Source: Paracoccaceae bacterium (GTDB taxonomy: Bacteria; Pseudomonadota; Alphaproteobacteria; Rhodobacterales; Rhodobacteraceae). Taken from it: 61,586 bases of DNA. The DNA lies in assembly GCA_029242355.1 (NCBI GenBank), contig JAQWUC010000004.1, positions 1 to 61,586 on the forward strand, read 5' to 3'. Under the pieces are notes generated by a model. That model was not told where the DNA came from and did no database searches. It saw only the letters and a program-made list of their open reading frames with translations. Numbering within the stretch: position 1 is the first letter of the stretch; each line of letters begins with the position of its first letter. Positions 39,631-50,133 of this stretch are shown in pieces. Position numbers and translations under genes: made by a program.

Positions 39631-40260
39631 TTAATTTTTTGCAAGCTCTTTTTTAACCTTAGTAATTTCGCGGCCAATACTGAAAAGTTTCTTATCTATG
39701 GGTTGATTAATAATTACGTTTTCTAATATAACACGTGTCTTCTCTCCTGAATAATTTGTTATAGTCCACTCTTGCAATGCGATGGGTTTTGGTGAAAAAA
39801 CAAGTTCTAATTCTCCTTGAGTTGGGTTTTTTGGATTATATAATGATACATGAAAATGAGCCTCTTTAAAAAAAATTGCCTTTAAATTAGAATTTAAATC
39901 TAGTTTTATTGCTTCATCAAGTAGAAAGCCAACTGGTGTCTGCGAGGTTAAGTAACGTTGAGGTTCTGCAGTTGATTCTTTGTCAATTACGACTAGTAGA
40001 ATTCCAGATGCCATTACTAGATGATTTGAAGGAGCGTCATATTCAAATCTCATTTGACCAGGTTTTTTTATGAGGAGTTTTCCTGTTTCTAATTCTCCAT
40101 TTGAACTTATTTGTATGAAGTCTGTTTCCATTGTTTTAATTGAATTCAGATAAGATTCGATCCCTGTATCTTCTAGTCTAATTCCACCAAAAGACGGCGT
40201 GATTAAAAAATGAAAAAAGCATATGTTAAATATAAATATTAGCTTTGTTATATTCTTCAT
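39631..40260 (-). CDS. lolA: Outer-membrane lipoprotein carrier protein LolA
   Basis: METDFIQISSNGELETGKLLIKKPGQMRFEYDAPSNHLVMASGILLVVIDKE. Confidence 0.9.
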   Translation of the reverse strand: MKNITKLIFIFNICFFHFLITPSFGGIRLEDTGIESYLNSIKTMETDFIQISSNGELETGKLLIKKPGQMRFEYDAPSNHLVMASGILLVVIDKESTAEPQRYLTSQTPVGFLLDEAIKLDLNSNLKAIFFKEAHFHVSLYNPKNPTQGELELVFSPKPIALQEWTITNYSGEKTRVILENVIINQPIDKKLFSIGREITKVKKELAKN

Positions 40261-40266
40261 CTTAGA

Positions 40267-42783
40267 TCAAATCTCTGGAATTAAAATTTCTCTTTTACCA
40301 ACGTGATTGGATTGAGAAACTATACCTTGTTCCTCCATGGCTTCAACGATTTTAGCAGCTCGATTATAACCGATAGAAAGTTTTCTTTGGATATAAGAAG
40401 TAGAGCATTTTCTATCATGAGCGACTATCGCAACTGCTTGATCATAAAGCGCATTTTCTGAGTCATCGTCATTAGATGCTAATCCGAGTGTTTGATCTAA
40501 TTTTAATTCCGTTTCTGAATCAGGACCGTTGATTACGCCTGATACGTATACAGGTGAACCCTGAGATTTTAAAAATGTCACAATTTCTTCTACTTCCTCG
40601 TCAGATACAAAAGGACCATGTATTCTAGTGATACGCCCATTGCTAGCCATATAAAGCATATCGCCCATTCCAAGAAGCTGTTCAGCTCCCATTTCACCTA
40701 ATATTGTCCGGCTATCAATCTTTGAAGTTACTTGAAATGAAATCCTACTCGGAAAGTTTGCTTTTATGGTTCCTGTAATTACATCAACTGAGGGTCTTTG
40801 AGTTGCCATAATTAAATGTATGCCAGCTGCTCTTGCCATTTGTGCTAATCGTTGTATGCAAGCTTCAATTTCTTTACCTGCTACCATCATTAAATCGGCC
40901 ATCTCATCGACAATTACTACGATGTATGGTATTTTTTCTGGAATGAAATGTTCGGTCTCGTATATTGGATCACCAGTTTCTTGATCGAAACCTGTTTGAA
41001 CAGTTCTATCAAAATTTTCGCCTTTTGTGATTGCGTCGTCTACGCGGGCATTGAAGCCATCAATATTTCTAACGCCCATTTTGGACATTTTTCTATAACG
41101 TTCCTCCATTTCTGAGACAGCCCACTTTAGAGCGACAACTGCTTTTTTAGGATCGGTAACAACTGGGCTCAAAAGGTGAGGAATCCCATCATAAACAGAT
41201 AACTCTAGCATTTTGGGGTCAATCATGATCAATCTACACTGATCTGGTGTTAAGCTATATAAGAGGGAAAGAATCATAGTATTTATTCCAACTGATTTCC
41301 CGGATCCAGTTGTTCCAGCGATCAGCAAATGCGGCATCCTTGCGAGGTTAGTTACAATTGTCTCGCCCCCGATGTCTTTCCCAAGAGCTAAAGGCAATTG
41401 AAATTTACTGTCGCCATAAGCTCGGGAAGATAAAATTTCACGAAGCAATACCTTTTCACGATCTGCGTTTGGTAATTCAATTCCAATAACTGATCGACCT
41501 GGAATCGTAGATACTCTTGCTGAAAGAGCTGACATTGATCTTGCAATATCATCTGACAATCCTATTACTCTGCTTGCTTTTAACCCTGCCGCTGGTTCTA
41601 ATTCATATAGAGTTACTACCGGTCCAGGTCTGACTGAAACTACTTCTCCCTTAACACCATAATCATCCAAAACGTTTTCTAGCATCCTAGCATTTTCGTT
41701 TAATGCATCGTCACTCAAGTGACGGTATGAAACTAATGTTGGGTTTTCTAATAAAGATAATGCTGGAGTATTATATTTTTGTTGCGATGGTTCAAATTGA
41801 AGTGTCGGTTGTTCTTCTCTTAGCGCAATAGAACTTTTTAATGGTTTTCTTATCTCTGTTTTTTGAACACGTTCAAAAATACTGGTTCTTTTTTCGGTAG
41901 CTTCTGGAGATCTATTTTGTTGAGGAAAATGATTAGCTTTCGTTACTCCCCCTAGGCTAGGTACTTGCGAATCTTCGGTAGTTTTGATTGTCTCGTTTTT
42001 ATCGTCTTGATTGTTCCTTGTGACTATCACTTCATTGATTTTTGTCTTTATACGCTCTTCAGTAGAATTTAGATTGAAATTTTTGTTACCTATTATTGTA
42101 GTTGTGTTTGGGTCAAAAGAATTTGAATTACTGTGCTTTCCTTTTACCACATATTGAAGAGTGCTCCAAATGCTTAGGAAGAAAAATCGTATTATTTTTC
42201 TGCACTCGTTAGAAGTTAAGCCTAGCGTGTGGGATGATAACGCAAATGTTAAAATGGCCAAAGTAACTGTTGTTATTTTTAACCAATTATTAACTTCGAA
42301 AAGTGCTATTCCTAGGACAAGACTAAAGGCATTGTCACCAAATACACCTCCTATCCCGTAATTGAAGTTCCAGGCGCCTGGTGCAGGATGTGCAGCAAGA
42401 AACATGGATAAAAAGGCTATCGTTACGGGAGTAAAAATTATTCGTTGAATAAAATTTTGGTTTGAAATTTTGAAAACGAACCGCCAACCCCAAACAAAAC
42501 AAAGAAATGCAATACCGTATGCTGAGATGCCAATTGCCAAATGCAATGGATCTGCAATGTAGCTTCCAAAGGATCCAAATATGTTATTAGCAGATGTACC
42601 CGTTGCACTTCTGAAGCTAGGATCTATCGGATCATAGCTAACCAAAATAGCTATTAAAGAACCTCCCAGGACAAATAACGCAACTCCAATTAATTGTTTC
42701 AACTTTTCCTTTAATAAATCGGCTGATTTTGATGGTATTAAAGGTTTACCCTTTAGTTTGTTTGGTAGTAATGCCATCGTCAT
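40267..42783 (-). CDS. ftsK: DNA translocase FtsK
   Basis: LARMPHLLIAGTTGSGKSVGINTMILSLLY Walker A, IVVIVDEMADLMMVAGKEIEACIQRLAQMARAAGIHLIMATQRPSVDVITGTIKANFPSR; C-terminal gamma domain. Confidence 0.96.
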   Translation of the reverse strand: MTMALLPNKLKGKPLIPSKSADLLKEKLKQLIGVALFVLGGSLIAILVSYDPIDPSFRSATGTSANNIFGSFGSYIADPLHLAIGISAYGIAFLCFVWGWRFVFKISNQNFIQRIIFTPVTIAFLSMFLAAHPAPGAWNFNYGIGGVFGDNAFSLVLGIALFEVNNWLKITTVTLAILTFALSSHTLGLTSNECRKIIRFFFLSIWSTLQYVVKGKHSNSNSFDPNTTTIIGNKNFNLNSTEERIKTKINEVIVTRNNQDDKNETIKTTEDSQVPSLGGVTKANHFPQQNRSPEATEKRTSIFERVQKTEIRKPLKSSIALREEQPTLQFEPSQQKYNTPALSLLENPTLVSYRHLSDDALNENARMLENVLDDYGVKGEVVSVRPGPVVTLYELEPAAGLKASRVIGLSDDIARSMSALSARVSTIPGRSVIGIELPNADREKVLLREILSSRAYGDSKFQLPLALGKDIGGETIVTNLARMPHLLIAGTTGSGKSVGINTMILSLLYSLTPDQCRLIMIDPKMLELSVYDGIPHLLSPVVTDPKKAVVALKWAVSEMEERYRKMSKMGVRNIDGFNARVDDAITKGENFDRTVQTGFDQETGDPIYETEHFIPEKIPYIVVIVDEMADLMMVAGKEIEACIQRLAQMARAAGIHLIMATQRPSVDVITGTIKANFPSRISFQVTSKIDSRTILGEMGAEQLLGMGDMLYMASNGRITRIHGPFVSDEEVEEIVTFLKSQGSPVYVSGVINGPDSETELKLDQTLGLASNDDDSENALYDQAVAIVAHDRKCSTSYIQRKLSIGYNRAAKIVEAMEEQGIVSQSNHVGKREILIPEI

Positions 42784-42806
42784 TTTCTTGCCCTTTACTC
42801 TGTAAG

Positions 42807-44042
42807 TTAGTTTAAATATTGCGAAATGGCTTTGAGACCAAACTCCAGTTCGTGCATTGGTCTGACAAGAGCCACGCGAATATAGTTTTCTCCAGGATTT
42901 GTTCTTCCGAATGTTTTATGATTGTAATTTGAGAGGTAAGCACCTGGTAAAACTTTTACTCCGAATTTTTTCCAAAGCTCAGTTGCAGCAATTTCGCCAT
43001 TATTAACTTTTAACCAAAGAAAAAAACCTGCCTCCGGTGGTTGATAGTCACTTATCCGTTTGAAAATTTTGTTAGCCATATTTAATTTTTCATTATATTG
43101 ACGCCTATTATCAACTACGTGGATTTCATCTCTCCAGGCGGCCTCTGCTGCAAATTGTAGAGGGCTGGGGCTGGGAGATCCACTGTATGCTTTGAGTTTT
43201 TTTAATTCGGCTATTGTCTTTTCCCCACTGGCTGCAAACCCTGATCTTAGCCCAGGTAGATTAGATCGTTTTGATAATGAATTGAAAATAATTAACCTTT
43301 CCGAATCCATGTTCAATTCATAAAGACTTTCTATAGCGCCGTTGGGTTTTTTATCTTTATAAATCTCTGAGTAGCATTCGTCAGCTAATATTTTAAAATC
43401 ATAAGTTTCTGCGAGTGATAGCAGATTTTTCCAATATGTTTTGCTTGCTATTGCTCCTTGTGGATTACTAGGTGAACAAATGTAACATATCGTAGTGCGC
43501 TCAAGTATTGTTTTCGGTAAACGGGAAAAGTCAGGCAGGAAGCCATTTTCAATAGTTGCTGGGACAAATATTGGCTCAGCACCAACGGCTTTCGCGGCAA
43601 CCATATAACACTGATAAAATGGGTTTGGTATTAAGATTGCAGGATTTTTGCCATTCTTTGAAGTAGGGCTTAAGGCAATTGTCGCATTAAATAATCCTTC
43701 ACGTGTGCCATTTAATGAAATTATATTTTTTTCAAAGTCTAAACGAGGTATTTTAAATCGTTTTGAGATCCAATGTGAAATACTAGATAGAAGGCCCGGT
43801 GTCCCATCATTTGGAGGGTAAGAATTAAATCCTAAAGAATTTTCTATTATTTTTTCGTTAATGAAAGTTGGAAAACTATGAGTTGGTTCACCAATATGCA
43901 TTGGCACTTCAGAAACTGGCGCTTTTATATTTTTCAGTAACGCCCGTAACCGAGGGAACGCATAATCCGGCAACTCGGAAAATCTTAATAAGTCTTGCAT
44001 ATATGCCTCATAATATGGGTCTGATGCCCACTTTAAAAGCAA
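42807..44042 (-). CDS. Class I/II aminotransferase (possibly succinyl-DAP aminotransferase-type)
   Basis: PLP motif IIFNSLSKRSNLPGLRSGFAA; ICSPSNPQGAIASKTYW; LADECYSEIY. Confidence 0.88.
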   Translation of the reverse strand: MLLKWASDPYYEAYMQDLLRFSELPDYAFPRLRALLKNIKAPVSEVPMHIGEPTHSFPTFINEKIIENSLGFNSYPPNDGTPGLLSSISHWISKRFKIPRLDFEKNIISLNGTREGLFNATIALSPTSKNGKNPAILIPNPFYQCYMVAAKAVGAEPIFVPATIENGFLPDFSRLPKTILERTTICYICSPSNPQGAIASKTYWKNLLSLAETYDFKILADECYSEIYKDKKPNGAIESLYELNMDSERLIIFNSLSKRSNLPGLRSGFAASGEKTIAELKKLKAYSGSPSPSPLQFAAEAAWRDEIHVVDNRRQYNEKLNMANKIFKRISDYQPPEAGFFLWLKVNNGEIAATELWKKFGVKVLPGAYLSNYNHKTFGRTNPGENYIRVALVRPMHELEFGLKAISQYLN

Positions 44043-44102
44043 GTATAGCCACAGTTTTATCTAACGTCTAGCGTTGAGTTGTGCCAGGAAAATAAAATTA
44101 CC

Positions 44103-45440
44103 TTAGTTTTTGAGTATCTTTTCCATATTATTACCTATATTCAATAAAGATTTTTCTTGAAATGGGTTTCCCATGATCATAAACCCACAAAAGTTATCAT
44201 TAGTTGGTATTGTTATAGCGGGTATTCCCATCAAATTAGCAACTCTTGTGTTTCGTAAAGTTAGAAGATTTCGTTCCGAAAAATAAGTATTATCAGAAAG
44301 CAAGCTGTTGATCCTTGGGGGTAAAATAGCAGTTGTTGGGGCAAGAATGCCATCGAAATTTGAGATTAACTTTATGTATTTTTCTCTTAAATTTTCTAGA
44401 TTTTGCCAAGCGCTCACATAATCTGGCCCGCTAATGTTTTGGCCACTTCTAAATCTTTCAAGAACTGGGGGATGCATTTTAGTAGGATCTTTTTCAATAA
44501 CATTTTTCCAAGTACCATACGCCTCTGGACTAAAAACTAGTGAAGATAGAGCCATTGCATCACTAATTATGGAAGATTTTATACGAGTTATCTGAATTCC
44601 AGAATTAGCTAATGAATTTAGGCATTTATCAAAAGAAATAGCTATTTTATCATCTAGTTTATCCAGTAATAATGTTTCAATAATGGCGAAGCGCTTAGTT
44701 TTTAAATCATCTTTTTGTATTTTTATATTTTCGCCAGATAAAATTGCAGACAAAAAATTTGCAGCGTCCTCAACTGATTTAACTATTGGCCCGATCGTAT
44801 CGAATTTTGGACAAAGAGGAATAACTCCTTTTAAACTTACAAGACCATGCGTTGTTTTAAGACCTACAAGATCATTCCATGCAGCAGGTACTCTGACGGA
44901 TCCACCAGTGTCTGAACCTATAGAGCCAGATACCAAATTTAACGCTACACTCACGGCAGCTCCTGATGAAGAGCCACCAGGCGCTAATTTTGGGTTAAGC
45001 GAATTGCCCGGAGTTTCGGTGATGGGGTTTACTCCTAATCCTGAAAACGCTAATTCAGTCATATGGGTTTTCCCAAGTGATATTATACCTGCATTTGTTG
45101 CATTTTCTATTATAGTTGCATTTAGTTTTGGCACTCTATTTTTTAGTAAGGCGGATCCAGCCTCAGTGGGAATTCCTTCAGTATCACAGACATCTTTCCA
45201 GGAAATTGGAACGCCATCTAACAAGCTGCGTCTACTATTATTTCTTGCACGTATTTTAGCATCATGGGCTTGTTTTAAGGCATTATTTTTCATGATGGTT
45301 GTAAAAATTGATTTAGAGTTTGGGCAGGTTTTTATTTCGCTGATATAAGCTTCAGTTAACTCCACTGGACATATTTTCCCAATAGATATTTTATGACCTA
45401 TTTCTGTAGCTGTTAATGCCATTATTTGTTTCATGATCAT
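44103..45440 (-). CDS. Amidase-signature family amidase
   Basis: GVPISWKDVCDTEGIPTEAGSALL, LAPGGSSSGAAVSVALNLVSGSIGSDTGGSVRVPAAW. Confidence 0.93.
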   Translation of the reverse strand: MIMKQIMALTATEIGHKISIGKICPVELTEAYISEIKTCPNSKSIFTTIMKNNALKQAHDAKIRARNNSRRSLLDGVPISWKDVCDTEGIPTEAGSALLKNRVPKLNATIIENATNAGIISLGKTHMTELAFSGLGVNPITETPGNSLNPKLAPGGSSSGAAVSVALNLVSGSIGSDTGGSVRVPAAWNDLVGLKTTHGLVSLKGVIPLCPKFDTIGPIVKSVEDAANFLSAILSGENIKIQKDDLKTKRFAIIETLLLDKLDDKIAISFDKCLNSLANSGIQITRIKSSIISDAMALSSLVFSPEAYGTWKNVIEKDPTKMHPPVLERFRSGQNISGPDYVSAWQNLENLREKYIKLISNFDGILAPTTAILPPRINSLLSDNTYFSERNLLTLRNTRVANLMGIPAITIPTNDNFCGFMIMGNPFQEKSLLNIGNNMEKILKN

Positions 45441-45519
45441 TCCATTTTTAAATTATAAATTGATTAAGAATTGATAATAAGTAGTGGACATTTTAATCGT
45501 AAAAAGCATATCAAAAGTA

Positions 45520-46746
45520 ATGACAAAAACATATGATATAATTGTTGGCGGTGGTGGAATTATTGGATCAGTGACGGCTTTTGCGTTCGCAAAGCATGGA
45601 TTTACTGTTGCACTAGTTGATGAAAAACAGGTAAATGCTAAAAAAAACATTGAGTTTGATAGTCGAGCGTATGCCCTTTCAAGAACAACAATTAATATGC
45701 TTTCCGTTTTAGGTGTATGGAAAGACCTTGTTAAAATTGCACAGCCAATACTTGATATGAAAGTTTCTGATGGAGTCGCTGGTAGAGGTGCATCTCCATT
45801 TTATATGCACTTTGATCATAGGGATATGGAAGCAGGTCCCATAGGTTATATGGTAGTAGACCGTTTTTTAAAAAGTAGTTTGTGGGAAAGTATATCACGA
45901 AATACGAACATTTCAAAATTCTTTGGTTATAAAATCATAAATCAAAACGTTAATTCTAGACTTATTGAAGTGCAGCTTGAAAATAAATGCAAAATATTTG
46001 GAAAGCTTTTGGTGGGATCTGATGGGCGAAGGTCTACGATAGCGGAAAGATCAGGAATTAAAAGACATACTTTTGACTATCGACAAACAAGCATTGTTTG
46101 TGCAGTTTCTCATGAGAGAGATCATTTGGGTGAAGCCCATCAATTTTTTATGCCACCTGGCCCATTAGCAATTTTGCCGTTAAAAAACCGAATATCTTCA
46201 ATTGTGTGGACTGAAAAAAGTGAAGAAGCCAGTCACTTGAAAACATTAAGTGATGCGAAATTCTTAAAAGAGTTAAAACCTCGGTTTGGAAATTTTAGGG
46301 GTCAAATTAGTTTGAAAGGTGCGCGTTATTTTTTTCCATTGTCATTAAGTATTTCAAAGAAGTTAGTTGTTGAGAGAGTAGCTCTTGTTGGAGATTCGGC
46401 GCATGTAGTCCATCCAATTGCAGGTCAAGGTCTAAATTTAGGAATGAGAGACGTTGCGTCATTAGTCGAAATAATTACTATAGCTCGTCGTTGTGGTGAG
46501 GATTTTGGTACGACTGATGTGTTAGTAAGGTACTCAACTTGGAGAGATTTTGATCGTCTGACACTATATAGCTTTACTCACTTGGTTAACAAAGTTTTTT
46601 CTAATGACAGTATGATTATAAGAACGCTCAGGGGAATCGGCATGGGCGCGATAAATAATATACCCGGGATCCGAAGAGCTCTAATGGAAGAAGCTTCAGG
46701 TCACGGAGAAGGTCTTCCTCTGTTAATGTCTGGTAGGAGAATTTAA
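45520..46746 (+). CDS. UbiH/UbiF/COQ6-family FAD-dependent ubiquinone hydroxylase
   Basis: DIIVGGGGIIGSVTAFAFAKHGF, LLVGSDGRRSTIAERSGI, VALVGDSAHVVHPIAGQGLNLGMRD; ATG 45520 preferred. Confidence 0.92.
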   Translation: MTKTYDIIVGGGGIIGSVTAFAFAKHGFTVALVDEKQVNAKKNIEFDSRAYALSRTTINMLSVLGVWKDLVKIAQPILDMKVSDGVAGRGASPFYMHFDHRDMEAGPIGYMVVDRFLKSSLWESISRNTNISKFFGYKIINQNVNSRLIEVQLENKCKIFGKLLVGSDGRRSTIAERSGIKRHTFDYRQTSIVCAVSHERDHLGEAHQFFMPPGPLAILPLKNRISSIVWTEKSEEASHLKTLSDAKFLKELKPRFGNFRGQISLKGARYFFPLSLSISKKLVVERVALVGDSAHVVHPIAGQGLNLGMRDVASLVEIITIARRCGEDFGTTDVLVRYSTWRDFDRLTLYSFTHLVNKVFSNDSMIIRTLRGIGMGAINNIPGIRRALMEEASGHGEGLPLLMSGRRI

Positions 46747-46757
46747 TCTTAGGCACG

Positions 46758-47315
46758 TTAACGAGGGCTGCGTTTTGCAAGAATTCTTTGTAATGTTCTA
46801 CGATGCATATTTAGGCGCCTTGCGGTTTCAGAAACATTCCTATTACATAATTCAAAAATTCGTTGAATGTGCTCCCATTTGACCCGATCTGCTGACATAG
46901 GATTTTCTGGTGGAGGTGGCTTTTGCTCGCCGGAAGCTAAAAGGGCGTTCATGACATCTTCGGCGTCAGCTGGTTTGGATAAATAATCTGTTGCTCCCAT
47001 TTTAACAGCAGTTACTGCTGTGGCTATAGCACCATAGCCAGTTAGAACTATTATTCTTGAATCTGAACGTTTTTCTCTAATAAGTTCTACAATTTCTAAC
47101 CCACTACCATCCTCAAGGCGAAGGTCTATTACAGCGTATCCTGGAGCCAAAATCTCAACTAGTTTTTTTCCTTCTTTTACAGTCAGAGCTGACCTAACTT
47201 CAAATCCGCGTTTATCCATGGCGCGACTAAGGCGTCTTACAAACGGTTCATCGTCATCGACAAGTAATAGTGATGGATCAGGTCCTAAATTATATTTTTC
47301 TTTATTAATGTTCAT
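46758..47315 (-). CDS. regA: RegA/ActR/PrrA-type response regulator
   Basis: LLVDDDEPFVRRLSRAMDKRGFEVRSA, YAVIDLRLEDGSGLEIV, ALTGYGAIATAVTAVKMGATDYLSKPADAEDV, Fis-type HTH SETARRLNMHRRTLQRILAKRSPR. Confidence 0.95.
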   Translation of the reverse strand: MNINKEKYNLGPDPSLLLVDDDEPFVRRLSRAMDKRGFEVRSALTVKEGKKLVEILAPGYAVIDLRLEDGSGLEIVELIREKRSDSRIIVLTGYGAIATAVTAVKMGATDYLSKPADAEDVMNALLASGEQKPPPPENPMSADRVKWEHIQRIFELCNRNVSETARRLNMHRRTLQRILAKRSPR

Positions 47316-47389
47316 ATAAATCCTTGGGTATTATAACAGATATATAGCACCATACCAATTTTGATCAATTTTAATTTTATTGAAACTAT

Positions 47390-48013
47390 TTATAAGTTTA
47401 AGTAACACGAAATTTTATCAGCCATTTCTTCTGCATTAACTTTACGATTAAAATAATCAATAAAGTTTCCAGAGGAGTCTACTAGGTATGTAAATGCAGA
47501 GTGATCCATTAAATAGCTGGTATCATCCATGTTTTGCTCTTTAGACTTTTTTCCGTACACTTTGAAAAGTTTCATGACTTGGTGTATTTCATTCGTAGAA
47601 CCGGTTAGCGCCCGTAGCTTCGGATGAACAAAGCTTGAAAATTCTTTCAACCTTTCAAGCGTATCTCTTTCGGGATCAATTGTAATAAAAATCGGTAAAA
47701 CTTCTATTCCGTCATCTTGTAATATATCTACAGCTAACACGTTGCGCTGTAAATCATATGGACAGACGTCCGGACAGTAGGAATAACCAAAGTAAATAAG
47801 CGCAGGTTTGGTTATGAAATCTTCACTGTTGACCTCTCGACCTTTTGTGTCTGTTAATTTGAATTGCCCTCCTAATTGAGAATTCCCTCCAGCAACAATG
47901 TTATTTCCGCATTCATGATATAATGATGGCTGAATAAAAAAACCAAAAAGGATACCTACTAATGATGCTAAGGTTAAGGCAATAGAGATAACTATTATCA
48001 AACGTTTATTCAT
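47390..48013 (-). CDS. senC: SCO1/SenC/PrrC-family copper chaperone
   Basis: LIYFGYSYCPDVCPYDLQRN Cu site CxxxC; TIDPERDT; YLMDHSAFTYLVD. Confidence 0.94.
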   Translation of the reverse strand: MNKRLIIVISIALTLASLVGILFGFFIQPSLYHECGNNIVAGGNSQLGGQFKLTDTKGREVNSEDFITKPALIYFGYSYCPDVCPYDLQRNVLAVDILQDDGIEVLPIFITIDPERDTLERLKEFSSFVHPKLRALTGSTNEIHQVMKLFKVYGKKSKEQNMDDTSYLMDHSAFTYLVDSSGNFIDYFNRKVNAEEMADKISCYLNL

Positions 48014-48092
48014 TTTTCATTCTTTTGGATTTGTAATTTTTGATCATTAACATTTGCCTATACGTAAGTCAGCTTAAAAGCTATCTTTAAAG

Positions 48093-49526
48093 TTGAACAA
48101 AAATTTGGTAAAGGAAGTTATGAATGATATACCTCAAATTTTTTTAAAAGAACCAGTTAGAGGTGAATGGGTTCGTCTGCGAACGTTTATTTATTTAAGG
48201 TGGTTGGCCGTATTTGGACAATCTGGCGCAGTAATTGCTGGTTTGTTTTTCTTAAACCTTGATTTGAAGCTTGAGTTAATTTCATTTCTCATTTTACTAT
48301 CAGCCAGCATAAATATTGTAGCTACTCTGCTTTATCCTGAAAATAAACGACTATCTGAAAAAGATATATTTTTGTTGTTAATGTATGATCTCGTACAGCT
48401 TAGTATTCTCCTTTTGTTGACAGGAGGTCTCACGAATCCTTTTTCAGTTCTCGTTCTTGCACCTGTTACAATCTCAGCCACTGCCCTCAGACTGGGTTCC
48501 ACACTCATACTCGGAGCAATAGCAACAGTTTTAATTACAATTTTAGGTTTTTTGTATATTCCATTAACCACTACAAACAATGCGAGTCTTGATCCGGAAA
48601 TTTTACTTGTTGGAACATGGTTAGCTCTTCTTATCACCGTCATTTTTCTTGCTGGGTACGCTCGCAGAGTAACTGTTGAGATGTCTTCAATGAGTGAAGC
48701 TCTTTTAGCAACTCAAATGGCCTTGGAAAGAGAACAAAGACTTACTGCTCTGGGTGGGGTCGTTGCAGCAATGGCGCATGAATTTGGGACTCCACTTTCA
48801 ACAATAAAGTTAGCATCTTCAGAGATTTTAAGTGAAAAGTGTTTGGATCCAGGTTTGAGAGAAGATATTGAGTTGATAAATTCTCAGGTTGATAGGTGTC
48901 GTGATATTCTTCATGATATGGGTCGACGAGGAAAAGATGATACCCATTTACATATTGCGCCAATCTTGAGCCTCATACAGGAGGCAACGGAACCTCATCA
49001 AGATCGAGGAAAGTTGATTATCGTAGCTACCGATAATTGGCAGGGGAATATTTTTGAGGATATTCATTTAGATGGTCAGCCGAATATATATCGAAAGCCA
49101 GAGATTATTCACGGTATTAGAAATTTGGTACAAAATGCTGTTGATTTTGCTAAATCTAAAGTTTGGATAAGGGTTAATTGGAAAAATGATACTGTATCAC
49201 TTGAAATAATTGATGACGGTTTTGGATTTCCTTCTGAAATCATTGGACGGTTAGGGGACCCCTTTGTTTATAAAAAAAAATATAATAATCTAGAGCGCAG
49301 GGCGCAAAAATATGAAGGTATGGGATTGGGTTTGTTTATTGCTAAGACTTTACTAGAAAGGACTGGAGCCACAGTGTCATTTTCAAATAGTAATTCGAAT
49401 AGGGAAGAGAATTTAAACGGTATGCTTGAGGAAGGTGCGATTGTTAAGGTAATATGGCCAAAGAATTTATTACAAGCAACAGATTATGATGCAACCAGGC
49501 CACTTCCAGAAAATACTAGAAATTAA
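48093..49526 (+). CDS. regB: RegB/ActS/PrrB-type redox sensor histidine kinase
   Basis: 6 TM; GGLTNPF quinone-binding motif (48423-48443); AAMAHEFGTPLSTIKLASSEI H-box; VDRCRDIL redox Cys region. Confidence 0.95.
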   Translation: MNKNLVKEVMNDIPQIFLKEPVRGEWVRLRTFIYLRWLAVFGQSGAVIAGLFFLNLDLKLELISFLILLSASINIVATLLYPENKRLSEKDIFLLLMYDLVQLSILLLLTGGLTNPFSVLVLAPVTISATALRLGSTLILGAIATVLITILGFLYIPLTTTNNASLDPEILLVGTWLALLITVIFLAGYARRVTVEMSSMSEALLATQMALEREQRLTALGGVVAAMAHEFGTPLSTIKLASSEILSEKCLDPGLREDIELINSQVDRCRDILHDMGRRGKDDTHLHIAPILSLIQEATEPHQDRGKLIIVATDNWQGNIFEDIHLDGQPNIYRKPEIIHGIRNLVQNAVDFAKSKVWIRVNWKNDTVSLEIIDDGFGFPSEIIGRLGDPFVYKKKYNNLERRAQKYEGMGLGLFIAKTLLERTGATVSFSNSNSNREENLNGMLEEGAIVKVIWPKNLLQATDYDATRPLPENTRN

Positions 49527-49568
49527 AACAAAAAATTTACTATTCAAAAGTAAGGACATAGGTATGTT

Positions 49569-50108
49569 TTGCAGTTAGAAAAAAAAAGGTTTAGCCAGTC
49601 AGGGGTTTTGTCAAAAAATAAAATTGGTTTTAACAATGTTTCTGTTGACCAAACTTTATTGATGGCAAGTGTATTTGCTAAATTGCTGAAGTCTTCTGAT
49701 ACTTTGCTTTTATTTGGTGACATCGGTTCAGGAAAAACCTTTTTTGCTCGTGGAGTAATTCAGGAAATGATGAGAAACCAGAGAAGATTACTAGAGGAAG
49801 TTCCATCTCCAACATTTACTATAGTTCAAACTTATGATGTACTTTCACCACCTGTTTGGCATTTGGATCTCTACCGCCTGTCGGACGCTAATGAAATAAT
49901 TGAGTTGGATCTGGAGGATTCTTTTGAAACGGGCATTTGCTTGATTGAATGGCCAAATAAAATGGGTTCGTTTATACCAAAACGAAATATCTCGATAATT
50001 TTTGATCAGGTAGATACAGCTTACGATAGACGTAATATTTTCATTGAACTTAATGGAACGGGTTGGGACCGTGTATATAACGGGCTATTAAAAAGCTTAT
50101 CAGCATAA
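49569..50108 (+). CDS. tsaE: tRNA threonylcarbamoyladenosine biosynthesis ATPase TsaE
   Basis: LLLFGDIGSGKTFFARGVIQ, EVPSPTFTIVQTYDVLSPPVWHLDLYRLSDANE. Confidence 0.93.
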   Translation: MQLEKKRFSQSGVLSKNKIGFNNVSVDQTLLMASVFAKLLKSSDTLLLFGDIGSGKTFFARGVIQEMMRNQRRLLEEVPSPTFTIVQTYDVLSPPVWHLDLYRLSDANEIIELDLEDSFETGICLIEWPNKMGSFIPKRNISIIFDQVDTAYDRRNIFIELNGTGWDRVYNGLLKSLSA

Positions 50109-50133
50109 GAAACAATTTATTATCAAGGTTTGA

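Noticed and set aside
44683-45348. 221-aa ORF antisense to the amidase
   Set aside because: Amidase signature is unambiguous on the minus strand; the plus-strand product has low-complexity, non-homologous composition.
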